From the NCBI GenBank assembly GCA_032718865.1, contig JALUTQ010000035.1, positions 1,272,057 through 1,336,056 on the forward strand: DNA of 64,000 nucleotides, in the 5' to 3' direction. Within the stretch, counting starts at the first letter, position 1. Every line of letters begins with the position of its first letter. The position numbers and the translations under genes were made by a program. The notes beneath the pieces were generated by a model that saw only the letters and a program-made list of their open reading frames with translations, made no database searches and had not been told where the DNA came from. This DNA is from Tilletia caries (Eukaryota > Basidiomycota > Exobasidiomycetes > Tilletiales > Tilletiaceae). Of this stretch, positions 11,187 through 21,392 are shown one piece after another.

Positions 11187-14100
11187 ATGCACGAATACGG
11201 AGATCCAGGTCGATCATATCAAATGCCGCTCGACGGGTCGGCACCGCCCTCGCCCGCAGGATCAGCACCCGCCTCGCCGGCCAAGTCAGGCAAGTTCTCC
11301 TGGGGTTTCGGTCGCAAGAGCCGCACTCCCAGCCCGAATGCTTCCATCTTCGCCGGTCGCGACGATGACAATCAAGACGGCAGTGGCACGTGCGGTCGCA
11401 AAGCCAGCGCTTCTCCCTCCAGCTTTGTCGTCAAGAGTGTTATTCGCCAGCCTGGCGGTGTCAGTCTTGATGCTCAGTCTCCATCTTCGCCCGGCGGTAC
11501 ATGGTCAGCCTCGGCGTCCGATCCATCGCAACAGTTCGGTGCCGATGCTGGCGGCAACGTCCACAACAATTCCTATCAGCGTCAAAAATCGCGTCCGGTT
11601 ATGAGTCTTGGTGTCCCTGCCGGAGGTCCAGGAGGTGGAGTCGGCTACGGTGGAGCGCACAGTTCGAACGATGGACGGCCTGAGGCGGAAATGCGATATG
11701 CGGCCGCTACAAACGCTGGCGCGCTGTCCTTCCAGCCCGCCGCACACGCTCCTCGATCTCCCCCTTCTTCGCCCACCCGGCCTGCCAGTCCAGGCGGTGG
11801 CATATCCGCCCAGCAGTTCCAGCGCAAAGTCCGCGATCGTCAGAATAGCATTCAGAACCTACGCGAGCAGCCTCGACAAGCGAGTCCCGTCATTGAGACG
11901 CGACGGGCAGCGGATATTGCAGCCGACGCTCGCGCCTCGTCCAGAGACGCCGGTTGGACCAGGGAGCCTGACGTCTCCCATCAAGCATGGAACGGTCCTG
12001 GCCCGCAGCAACAAATGCAACTTTCTCACGATGGGCGACCGCTTCCTCCTCCTCATGGACAGCCCTTCCCTGCCAATATGAACCATGCATCAGGTGGCGC
12101 GTCCCCGATCTCCATTCCAAACTTTAATGGTGGCCGGGGCGGGCGCGACGATGCAGGACCGCCCGACAGCCCCTTTGGTACGCCATCACCGTACGATCGT
12201 CACTCGCCCGCTGGACCCGGCGGACCCTTTGGCCCTCCTTCTCCTGGCTTCGACCGAGCAGACGGACCTGACCCACGCGGTCGTTCCTCCAGCCCCGGCT
12301 TCGCAGGCCTCTTCAAGGGCATCTTTGGTCGCTCGCCCAAAGTCGATCAAAACTCAGCACTGCCGTCGACGGGGATGTACGATGACGAACACGCGTGGAT
12401 GCAGGGTGATATGGGCTCAAACGCGCCCTACGACGCGTCCCGCAACAGTCCCAGTCCGTCGGCTTTCCACGCTGGGGCCGGTGCGGGCGGACCTCCAGTG
12501 TCTTCGCTCATTATTCGAGGTCCAGCTCCCGCCCCCAAAAGCTCGATTCCGTCGCCCTTGCGCTTTGGTGCCTCGGGCCTACCCCCCACCGGGCCCGATC
12601 CCGACGAAGAAGAGGCGGCTCGTCAGAAGCGCGAATCCATGCTCCAGGCTCGACGTATCATTGACCAGGAGCGCCATCAGGCGATCGACGACGCCGTTCA
12701 GCGAAAACCGAGCACGGGTCCGGACTCACCCTGGAGTCCACGTCAAGTTGTGCATGACATGCCATTAGCGGCGCCCCCTGGTCGAGGAGCGAACGAATCG
12801 GTCGGAAAAGGGGTGAACCCGGCAGGGAGGAAACCGGTTCCGAGGATGGGGTCGGAAGATGAGAGGGCTGCTGCGATGTCTAGCTCGCGGAAAGAGCCAC
12901 CAGCAGGAGGCGATGCGTTGAGTCGACTAGAGAGCATGTTGACCCCGGCACAAAGGTGAGTACTTGGCTCTTAAGCGCTTGAGCTTTCAAAAATTTGATC
13001 GTGCTGATCGCCTTCGCAATTTTGCCTTGCAGAATCATCCAAGAGACAAGATCGCGACAATTGGCTCAAGAACGAGCGGATGCGGATAAAATTGCACGCG
13101 CTACCGTTGCTCAAGCGAATGCACTGTCACAGCAACCGCCCACCATCACGCCAGTCGTACAACCTGCCACTCCACAGCATCAGACGGTTTCTGCCATTGT
13201 GAACCAGGACAAAGGCAAAGCGCGTCAAGTGGATCCACCTACGGACGATGACCTGCGGAACGGTGCGGGCGAAATTCCAGTACGACGTGGCTCGAAGAAG
13301 AGTCCGACAAAGCAGGTTCGGATTTTGGCTGCTCCAACCGAAGCTACTGCGCCGTCGGATCCAACACCTGTCCCATCCGTCGTGTCTAGACCCGCTCAAG
13401 CTCCTGCCCCAGCGCCGGCGCCGGCCCCGTCTGCAGGTCCAGGCAGCCGGACAGGATCAAATCTCATGCCTGGCGCGGGTCCACTGCCGAAGGACATGAC
13501 CATGACCGACGCGCTCCAATTGATGATGGTCCGCTTCTACCGATTCGAGCGCTACTCGATCCCACTCCTGCGCTTCCTCGAGACACGTCTGGTCGACATC
13601 GAGCGGGACGCACAGATTGCACTCCACCAGACGGACGCGCTCAGTCTGAACAGCGCGCGCGATCGGGAGATGGATCTTTGGGTTGGTGAGATGACGGGCA
13701 TGATGAAGCATGAGATTGGGCAGTTGCGTGCGGCGTGTCAGGAGATCAAGGAGGGGAGGGAGATTGTGGCGGAAGTGGCGCAGCGGATGAAGGTCAACGA
13801 TGATAAAGCGAGCGAGGCTGCGGCTGGTCAGACTGTGAGGGTGGTGCCGACGCCAGCGACGGCACCGAAGGCCAATCCACCAGCGATTGCGTCAACCCCA
13901 GTTGCAGTTCCGGCAAGCAGCGGGAAGACAAGCTCGGAGGTCTCCGACGTGTTGGGGAGTCGCAAAGTGCCCGGGTCGAACGGCCCTGTCGCCGTGCCAC
14001 TGTCAGCGTTCGGGACAGCCTCCAAAGTCGCGCTGATCCCAGCTACACTCAAAGCGGTTCCGCGTCCTGACGTACGTAGCGCGAGTCCCAGCAGCATCAC

Positions 14101-15673
14101 CGCTGATCCTGGACTTGGAGTCAGTCAGAAACTGGAACCGCAGCCTTTCATGGTACCTGTCAGCGACGTTTCTTCAAACCAGCAGAGCAAGGTGTCGAGT
14201 TCGCATCCGATACGCCACACGAACATCTCGAGTGCGAGCTTCCAGAGTACTGTTCCTATCCTCCCGGCTCCGGACCGGGACATCTTGTCGGACTTCCTAG
14301 CCGATGTAGAGGTGAAGTCACCGAGCGTGGACGCGGCTGCTCGCAGGGCTGCGGCTGCGGCTCTTCCTGCTGCTGATCGGCGAAGCCCGAGTCCGACTGG
14401 CAAGGCACGGCCGAGGTATACCTCTGCTCTTGGCGGGTCTGTGCTGGACAGTACGACTCGGACGCGCTCACCTGAGCGAGCACCTGCGGAGGTTCTCACT
14501 AGACCAATCGCTTTTGCGCTCCAGGATCGGGCGGACAGTCCTGGCCCGTCTGAGGCTGATACGAGTCGGAGCACGCAGAGCGTCGAGAACCGGCTGAAGG
14601 CGCTGTTGCGTGGACCGGAGAGCGCGGCTGCCGTTTTGGAGAAGAGCCCGACGATGGCCGAGGCCGAGCTCGAGAAGGAGGTGATGATGGGCCATGCCAC
14701 GTCGCCTCCGGTCACGGAGCATCTGCGATGGCGGAGCAAGGAGTCCGGCACGTCGGAGTTCTCTACGCCTGATCCCACGACGCCGAATGGAGCTTCGTTC
14801 AACAAGGAGAGCTTCTTTAGCGGATTTGCTCAGGGCGGTGGTCGTGCTACGCCGCCACCACTGTCTTCCAGCCCCGACAAGGCTGCGGGTGTGTTTGGAC
14901 TGGCGCCAAATCGCCACTTGAAGGGTTCGAGCTCGTCCTCTTTGGGCAACGGAATCATTGCCAATGCCACTGTCGCTGTCGCTGCTATTGCTCCTCCGAC
15001 CTCAACGCGATCGGGCACCATGCCACTACACACAGCCGGTGCATCCTCGTCTAGCGGATCTGCGACGACGAAGGGTATATTGCGCAACCCATCCCCAACG
15101 CGACTGAACGTTGCCTCGATGCAGCCGGTCCTTGGAAGCCCATCCAAACAGACCACATCCCCCGCCGACTATGCTGGCGTGCCGCAGGAGAAGGCGGACA
15201 GCATCAAGACGGCTACCCATGCGAGCGATACGTTGCGTGCACGAGCGGCCTCGTACCTGAAAGCATCGGCGGCGACGGAGCCGGTTGCCGAGGGACTTTC
15301 GCCCAAGCCCGGCTCGTGGGCTTCTCCGCGCCTTCCCGCATCGGCGCCGATGGGCGACTCTTCGGGCACGTCGAGCTCGGCGGATACAGCGGCGGCGCCA
15401 TCTCCGTCGTCGGCGTCGTCGGACATCAAGACTCGTCTTGAAGGTCTGCCGGGTGGGTCGGGGGGGTCCACCGTGCGGAGTTCGACGTGGATGGCTTCGG
15501 ACAGCACGAATACGAAGGATGCCGGTCGTTCGAACGGGACGGGCACGGGCACGGGGACGTGGGGGACGACTACGACGAGTCAGTTCCGGAGGGCGAGCAA
15601 CAGTAATGCTGGGGCTGTGGGTGCGAATGCGACGTTGAAGCAGAAGCTGGCGTTCTTCGATGCTGCGCGGTGA
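11187..15673 (+). CDS. Large intrinsically disordered protein with short helical core
   Basis: Two exons (11187-12955, 13033-15673) give 1469 aa. The first ~470 residues are rich in Pro, Ser, Gly and SP motifs (for example TPSPNASIF and SSPGGTWSASASDPS). Around the splice the sequence becomes helical and charged (EEEAARQKRESMLQARRIIDQERHQAI, then IIQETRSRQLAQERADADKIARATVAQANA). The only compact-looking part is MTDALQLMMVRFYRFERYSI onward to about EIVAEVAQRM (near 13495-13785), a predicted helical module with many aromatics and Arg. The rest is low-complexity Ser/Ala/Pro. I do not recognise the family. A scaffold, polarity or cytoskeletal role is possible, but nothing in the sequence proves it. 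Confidence 0.7.
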
Positions 15674-16689
15674 TTGGCGGTGGACCAACCCGACCCCTCC
15701 TCCCCGAGTGCGAGACAGAAATACGTACATACATAGTTGATGGGTATGCAGTGATTGCTGGGTGCTTCCATAGCATATAGAATAATGGATTCGTTTGCTG
15801 TATGTATGATCTTTCGCCTACCTTACCAATCCATATTTTCGGATCTTCTCCAGCCAGCTTGACGTCTCTCCACCTCTCCTCCACGGGGAGGTTCGGCAAA
15901 GCAACCCTCCCCGACCTTTTCCCTCCAACATTCCCAGCAAGAAGGGCAGGCGGGCCTCGCGCGCGAGGTTTCATGGGCATGTCCACGAGGGGGCGTCGAG
16001 CAAGTGTCTCAGCATGTCCACGGGGCCCGTCCACGGGTCTCCCCTGCGCCTCTGACGCGTGCCGGCCTCATGGCGACAACGACAGTCAACGGCCAAATCA
16101 GTAAATTACCCATTGCAGCTTGTTCACGGCTCTCTCTCATGCCTCGCCTCATGCCTCATGCATGGCCTCATGCCTCATTGCATCCGCGGTCATCGGTCAT
16201 CTCTCCGTGATGAACCGACACGATGACAACCACCCTTTGCTCGGTCTCCTTCTCAACTGACCGCTGACCCTCGAACTTTCCCCTACAATCCTTTCCTGAC
16301 TCGAATCCCTTCTCCCAGGACGATAGGCTCGATGATCTTCTCATTTCCCCTTCGGAGTTTTCTGGACTTTACGTTTCCTTCACGACTACCAGTCTCTCTT
16401 CTGATTTCCTATAAAGAGCGTGTATATACTCTTTCGTATCTTTCCCCCTTTTCGATACTTAATCACACTCTTACGTTCCTTCCTATCCTTTCCGCTTCAT
16501 TCCTGCACACGTATTCCATTCTATCAGCCTTCTTTGGTGAGTAGTCTGATGAGGCTGTTGCTTCATTTGATTCACAATAATACCTTCCTTATTTATATAC
16601 TGACGCCGCTTCTCCCCTTCCCGCTCCCTGAACGTCCTCTCTCTATATAACCACCCTGACCTCCTCAACTCCTTCTTCTCACGGCAGAC
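15674..16689. other. Intergenic region with short GCCTCAT repeats and pyrimidine-rich core promoter
   Basis: No gene is supported. At about 16138-16182 the heptamer-like unit GCCTCAT recurs five or so times. Further right the strand becomes very pyrimidine-rich, with TATAAA near 16410 and TATATAA near 16643, a pattern of fungal core promoters that would serve the small reading frame at 16690. Confidence 0.35.
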
Positions 16690-16936
16690 ATGATCGGTCC
16701 CAACTTCTTATCCTCAGACCGCAAAGTCCTGGTGCAAGGCTTTTTCGTCGCCTTGGGCAACCTCGTCCGCAGCCCCTTCTCTCGGAACGTAGACAAGGCA
16801 TCCATAGATAGGTACGTTCAGACGATGCATTTTTCAATAGCGTTTGGCAATCCGCTGACAGTCCTGTGATTGACTTAGCCACAGTAGGAGGCCCACATAT
16901 TCGTCCTCACGATGCCCTGAACCGGACTGGGATTGA
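16690..16936 (+). CDS. Possible small protein (59 aa), low support
   Basis: An ATG 45 bp downstream of a TATATAA box opens exon 16690-16811. A GTACGT donor and a TTAG acceptor join it to 16879-16936, giving 59 aa (starting MIGPNFLSSDRKVLVQGFF). No domain or signal peptide is recognisable. The call rests only on promoter-like sequence, consensus splice sites and an intact frame, so it may be a non-coding transcript. Confidence 0.22.
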
Positions 16937-17759
16937 ACCAAAGACGGAAGGGCAGCTCCGCCGTGAGTCGAGGGAGGAATGGACGAACACAATTGCATTC
17001 CCTTGCGACCCAGATCAGATCTCAGCACTCACTCTTGGGAGAACATGAGAGAGTTGGAGCAGAGGAGGAGGAGTTTGTGCAAACGCGATTGGAACAGAGA
17101 GCGAAGGTTTGATCTACCTTCGGGAGAGGTAAAGATGATCTGATGAGGAGGAAAGCGTTCCTTCAGCATGAAAAGTCAATTATAGATCATCGTCGATGGG
17201 AACGTAACATTGTAACAGCATCTACGTTTGCGAAGACCATGTCAGCACATCGCGTTACAGGGCCAGATCGTTACCTGCTGTGCCAAGTTCTCTTCCAAAA
17301 ACCTCCCTGCACTGCTTATCAATCGCTGGGCAGTTCCCCTCCATTCTCCGACTTTTTTGAGCGAAAGCATTACGTGGAACAGATGTGAGTGAGGTCAGAA
17401 AGCAACGGGAAGGCTGTCAATTGTGTGGAAGTCGAAGCCGCGTGTAGGTGGGTGTGTACGGGGAATGGGGGGTCGTTGTTGTGGAAGAAAGTCGATCTTG
17501 CAAGCTCTTGCTCCTGGACGACCGCCTTTTACGCTTCGCGGTCGTGCTGAAGGCTTGTCCATGGACAGATTGCTGAGGCAAAGGTACCTCGTGAATTCGA
17601 AGTTGTGTGAGAAATGGGACATAGGCGATCCGGCAGCCTCCGTGCTCACGAGCAGTCACTAGTCACGGTCTATTGAAAGCCTTGAGGGTTGAGGATGCGA
17701 AGGTCGGGACTCTGCGAAAGTAGCGGCGAGTAGAACGATCCATGCCTTACCCCCCCCCC
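16937..17759. other. Intergenic, carries duplicated 3' flank of the HBD genes
   Basis: No gene was seen. The segment from about 17310 to 17745 resembles the sequence downstream of the other two HBD genes. For example, GGGACATAGGCGATC occurs at 17616-17630 and again at 19659-19673, followed in both by a similar GTCGGGA...TGCGAAAG...CGAGTAG stretch. This marks it as part of a segmental duplication unit. Confidence 0.5.
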
Positions 17760-18153
17760 CTAGTCGTCGCCAGGAGTGGTTCGGATCTCTGCCCAGTCGC
17801 GCTTGGAGTAGGCGCCCCCTCTCGCAACGTACTCCCATGCCTCAGCAAGGTTGTTGCAGCCCTGAAACCTGGCACGGGGGTAACCATCTGTGGCATCTCT
17901 AGCGTCGCCCCTGTATGAGTAAGGAAGAAGAGGAGGAGACGGAGCAGATCGAGAGGGAAAAGATTAGCGCATGGCGAATATACCGCATCGATTGGATATC
18001 GCAGCTGACCAGTAGTTGAAGACTCCTATTTACGTGACGAGCGCGTTCATCAGCAATCTGGAAGCGGAGTGAGAGGAAGACTGGGAGGCTGAAAGACTGA
18101 CCCGTTTCATAACCCGCAGCAACAGCGTAGTACCTGTATCCAGATCGAGGCAT
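17760..18153 (-). CDS. Stand-alone RNase H1-type hybrid-binding domain mini-protein (copy 1)
   Basis: Three exons (18102-18153, a 16-nt microexon 18010-18025, 17760-17910) encode 72 aa that is almost nothing but one HBD (the Cauli_VI/RNase H1 N-terminal domain). The signature runs YRYYAVAAGYETG-VFNYW, then GYPRARFQG and LAEAWEYVARGG. In RNase H1 this domain binds RNA:DNA hybrids and dsRNA. Here no nuclease domain follows; the protein ends soon after, in SKRDWAEIRTTPGDD. It starts MPRSGY like the first domain of copy 3. The first intron is phase 1 after the Thr codon; the second splits a Trp codon (TG|G). Ten cytosines directly follow the stop on the plus strand side. A small nucleic-acid-binding protein is the likely product. 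Confidence 0.72.
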
Positions 18154-18957
18154 GGTGGTGTTTCTGTAACAGAGATTGTGGAAAGAGGATCGAAGAATGG
18201 AAGAAGAGAGGGATGAGAAAGCAGCTAGAAGAGAATGGGAGTGAAAGTGAGGCAATGGAAGAGGAAGAGGATGAGCGAAGGAAAGCTCGTCTTTATACAG
18301 GTCTTCAGAGCACAGACGATGGGAGAGATGCCGCTCAGATCGCAACCTTATGACAACGACGGTGCCGCGATCGCGACCGGATACAACATATTCTCTTCAA
18401 GCAAGCAGCGCTTGGTTGTCGTCGCATACCCGCTCCTATACGTCCTGCCCGACTAATCTGGGGACCGTTGCTCGAATTGGAGACCGGAGCGTGCGTAGAA
18501 GGCTGCTTGCTGGTGGAAGCAAGCACGGTCGGTATGAATCGCAAAGCTGGACCTAGAGATTGCTTCTGTATATACTTGTTGGGTTGGGTTTGATCATGCA
18601 ACCATATACATAGCATGGTTGCTTTACTCTAGAATCCAGTAGAGTCTCTCAGCACTTAGCAGGTCCTTATAGAAACATAGAAAGACTCTCAGCTGATGAG
18701 TGTTACTCATCGATCGCTGGTCAATGGTCAATTCCCCCCGGTTCTCCGGACTTCCTTGAAAAAGGGTTACATGTGACAGACATAAGTGAGGTCAGGAATC
18801 AGCGGGATGGCATTCGATTGCGTCGAAATCCCAATTGCGTGTGGGAGTTGAAGAGATGCGATGTTGCAGAGCACATGCTCCTGAAGGATCGTCCCTCGAG
18901 ATCGCGTTGAAGTCTTAATCCTTGGACATGCATGCGAGGCAAAGAAAGCACCATGCC
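18154..18957. other. Intergenic, contains degenerate copy of the ORF at 20717-21007
   Basis: No intact gene. Sequence around 18320-18500 is clearly related to 20728-20920: both carry CCTTATGACAACG, then a GCGACCGGATAC segment, and later a GGAGCGTG...AGAAGG segment. This copy has lost the reading frame. It is evidence that each duplicated unit included upstream sequence. Confidence 0.5.
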
Positions 18958-19357
18958 TCACATACTCGTGTGCTCGCCGTGGTCGTCACAGGAAGTCGCT
19001 CGAATCTCCGCCCAGTCCCGTTTGGAGCGAGCGCCTCCTCTCGCGACGAACTCGTGTGCTTCTTCAAGACTGTTGAAGCCCTGGTAGATGGCATGGGGAT
19101 ACCCTTCTATCGCAGCTTTGGCATCGGACCTGCAAGGAGATGGAAAAGAACCAGAAGAGAAGAAGGAACAATATCAGCGTCAGAAAGGCAACTAGCCCGA
19201 AGGAGAAAGTGTGTTGCTGACCACAACATGAAAACTCCTGGAAACGAGATGAAGAGAAACGATCAGCTTCTCGGTGCAGAGTTTGTACAAAGCAGTTGGA
19301 ACACTAACCTGTTTGATGTCCGAACGCAACAGCGTAGTACTTGTATGATTTGGGCAT
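18958..19357 (-). CDS. Stand-alone RNase H1-type hybrid-binding domain mini-protein (copy 2)
   Basis: Three exons (19309-19357, 16-nt microexon 19222-19237, 18958-19129) give 78 aa with one HBD: YKYYAVAFGHQTG-VFMLW, then AIEGYPHAIYQGFNSLEEA and HEFVARGG. Intron positions and phases are identical to the other copies. It is the most diverged member: MPKSYK start, IYQ in place of RHQ or RFQ, and a different tail (ATSCDDHGEHTSM). An intact frame and intact splice sites despite divergence suggest it is under selection, but that is inference. Confidence 0.7.
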
Positions 19358-19781
19358 GTTGGCTAACCTGTCGACGAGCTGAAGCTGTGACCGGAGAGAG
19401 GGTGGCTGGAACAGGAGATGTGAGCAACGTTGCTTTATAAACATGAGAAGCAAAACTCACTCGTGAGAAATTTCGGGTGCCGCCTTTGGCGCAAATGAGT
19501 TTGCCCGAAACAGGGCGTTTGCCGGTTCATATCCATTGAACTCTGCGAACTACTTCTCATAAAGCTCGATCCGAGCGCTTCGATCGATCGATCGAGAACC
19601 TTGCCTGGCGGGCGAAAAGCACATTGGAATGCGCGGGAATCAAAGTGGTGTGGAAGTTGGGACATAGGCGATCTATGTCATGGTCGGTCGCTAGTCATGA
19701 TCTCTTGAGGTGTTGGATATGCGAGGGTCGGGATACTGCGAAAGCAACGACGAGTAGGACTATATATGCATCATTTCCTTC
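19358..19781. other. Intergenic between HBD copies 2 and 3
   Basis: No gene was seen. It carries the duplicated downstream flank (GGGACATAGGCGATC at 19659-19673) described for the region left of copy 1. Confidence 0.45.
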
Positions 19782-20572
19782 TCAGTAGCCATAGTAGTCA
19801 TCAGTGCTTCGAATCTTCTCCCAGTCGCGTTTGGAGTAAGCACCCCCTTTTGCGACGTACTCCCATGCCTCAGCAAGGCTGTCGAAGCCCTGGTGTCTGG
19901 CACGGGGGTAGCCATCCACGGCATATTTCGCTTCGTGCCTGTATGAGTAAAGAAGGGAAGGAGAAGACGCAGCAAATGAAGAGGGAAAAGATGAGCACAT
20001 GTCTGTTGTACAGCATGGATTCAATGTTGCAGCTGACCAGTTACCGAATACCCCTATTCGCATGACAAGAGCGTTCGTCAGCACTTCGAGAGTGTAATGG
20101 AGACTGGGAGGCTGAAAGACTGACCCGTTTCGTAACCCACAGCAACAGCGTAGTAATTGTACGCATTTTGATAAGGGCCGTAGCTTTCCGGAGTGGTTCG
20201 GATCTGCTCCCAGGCGCGCCTGGAATGGGCGCCCCCTCTCGCGACGTACTCCCAGGCCTCAGCAAGGTTGTTGAAGCCCTGGTGTCTGGCCCGGGGATAG
20301 CCTTCTACGGCTTCTTTCGCCTCATCCCTGTGTGAATAAGGAAGGAGCATGGAGGAACGCAGCAGATGGAGACGGAAAAGATCAGCGCATTTCTAATGTA
20401 CTGCACTGATTAAGTATCGCGACTGACCAGTAGTCGAAGACCCCTATTTACGTGACAAGAGAGTTTATCAGCGATTTGAAGCGGAGTGGAAACGATTGAA
20501 AAAGAGACTGAAAGACTGACCCGTCCAATGCCCCACAGCAACAGCGTACCAATTGTATCCAGATCGAGGCAT
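19782..20572 (-). CDS. Two-domain HBD protein (copy 3, fused tandem)
   Basis: Five exons (20521-20572, microexon 20428-20443, 20125-20327, microexon 20038-20053, 19782-19938) encode 147 aa with two HBDs in a row. Domain 1 is YNWYAVAVGHWTG-VFDYW with VEGYPRARHQGFNNLAEAW. Domain 2 is YNYYAVAVGYETG-VFGNW with VDGYPRARHQGFDSLAEAW, ending STDDYYGY. Exon 3 holds the end of domain 1 and the start of domain 2, so the two were joined in one gene, probably by unequal exchange. Both domains keep the paired-intron layout with a 16-nt microexon. Donors are GTCAGT rather than the commoner GTGAGT. The product likely binds RNA:DNA hybrid or dsRNA at two sites. Confidence 0.74.
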
Positions 20573-20716
20573 GGCGATGCTTCTCCTTGATGGACTGAAA
20601 GTTGTCACAGAGCTTGAAAAAGGCGGATCTAGATATGAAAGAAAAGCAGCACCGGAATGGCAATGGGACAAAAGGGAAGGGCGACGGGTATGTTAGTCTT
20701 CATATTACATAGGTCT
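20573..20716. promoter_or_regulatory. Upstream region of the two-domain HBD gene
   Basis: Short spacer that presumably carries the promoter of the HBD gene starting at 20572. It is A-rich near the start. No specific motif is assigned. Confidence 0.3.
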
Positions 20717-21007
20717 TCAAAGGATGGCACAGATGTCGCTTGAACCGCACCTTATGACAACGGAGCCGCTGCGACCGCGACCGGATACGAGATTTTCTGC
20801 TTCAAGCAAGGTCCCCTTTTCGTCTCTTGGAATGTCCGCACGGCCGCGCTTGTAGGTTCCACCGGCCAATTCGAGGACCGCTTCATCGATTTGGAGGTCG
20901 GAGCGTGTGCAGAAGGCGGCGTGCTTGAGGACGGAGAAAATGAGGCCCCGGACCAAGACGTTGTGGACGAAACAGACGCTCGAGAGGCCTTGTTGGGGGT
21001 CCTTCAT
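20717..21007 (-). CDS. Hypothetical 96-aa reading frame, duplicated in decayed form at 18.3-18.5 kb
   Basis: The frame starts MKDPQQGLSSVCFVHNVL and includes LQIDEAVLELAGGTY and a basic stretch. No domain is recognised. A TATATA sequence lies roughly 65 bp upstream on this strand. A diverged copy without an open frame sits at about 18320-18500, upstream of HBD copy 1. It could be a small gene or the 3' end of an older gene carried along in the HBD duplication. Confidence 0.3.
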   Translation of the reverse strand: MKDPQQGLSSVCFVHNVLVRGLIFSVLKHAAFCTRSDLQIDEAVLELAGGTYKRGRADIPRDEKGTLLEAENLVSGRGRSGSVVIRCGSSDICAIL

Positions 21008-21236
21008 TGGCGGATCGATGGTGCTTGATTCATCTCACTCGTCCTTATGGTGGTACTCAGACAACGCATGGCTCGTTATATAGCTCTCGCTTCATCCTTC
21101 TCGACTGAATGCTGCTCTGCTTCACCTTCACGACCGTGCACGGTATGGTCAGGTTCCATTTTCTCCGCTGCATTTCAAGCCTGTACTATGTACAGACTAG
21201 TGCAATGGCCGAAGCCAAAGGGGTGCAGCTCCCAAA
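21008..21236. other. Spacer between the hypothetical frame and the Fanzor 3' region
   Basis: No gene, repeat or RNA recognised. Confidence 0.35.
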
Positions 21237-21258
21237 CGCCGATCACGTGTGATCGGCG
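21237..21258 (-). ncRNA. Perfect hairpin 135 nt downstream of the Fanzor stop (possible guide-RNA element)
   Basis: Nine-base arms CGCCGATCA / TGATCGGCG are separated by CGTG. The hairpin lies 3' of the Fanzor coding strand. TnpB and Fanzor loci usually encode their guide RNA at or beyond the 3' end of the nuclease gene, next to the element's end. The hairpin could be part of that RNA or mark the element border. It could equally be an unrelated palindrome around a CACGTG box. Nothing proves transcription. Confidence 0.3.
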
Positions 21259-21392
21259 GCATTTTTCCGGAAAGAAAAGGCAAAAAGGGAAAAAGAAAGC
21301 GAAACGAGCGCAAGGAAAAGAGCGCAAGAAAAAGAAAAAGAAAAGAAAATGTAGAGGAAAAAGAAAAAGAAGAAGAGAATATGTCGCTGTCA
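21259..21392. repeat. Purine-rich low-complexity tract 3' of Fanzor
   Basis: The plus strand is nearly all A and G (GAAAAAG and GGAAAAAG type units) from the hairpin up to about 21380. On the Fanzor-sense strand it is therefore a pyrimidine tract between the stop codon and the hairpin. Confidence 0.6.

Noticed and set aside
15026..15730. Minus-strand 234-aa Arg-rich frame
   Set aside because: Antisense of the Ser/Ala-rich end of the disordered protein.
16937..17759. A fourth HBD gene left of copy 1
   Set aside because: The flank is duplicated, but no YYAV, GYPRA or EAWEYV remnants are present in any frame.
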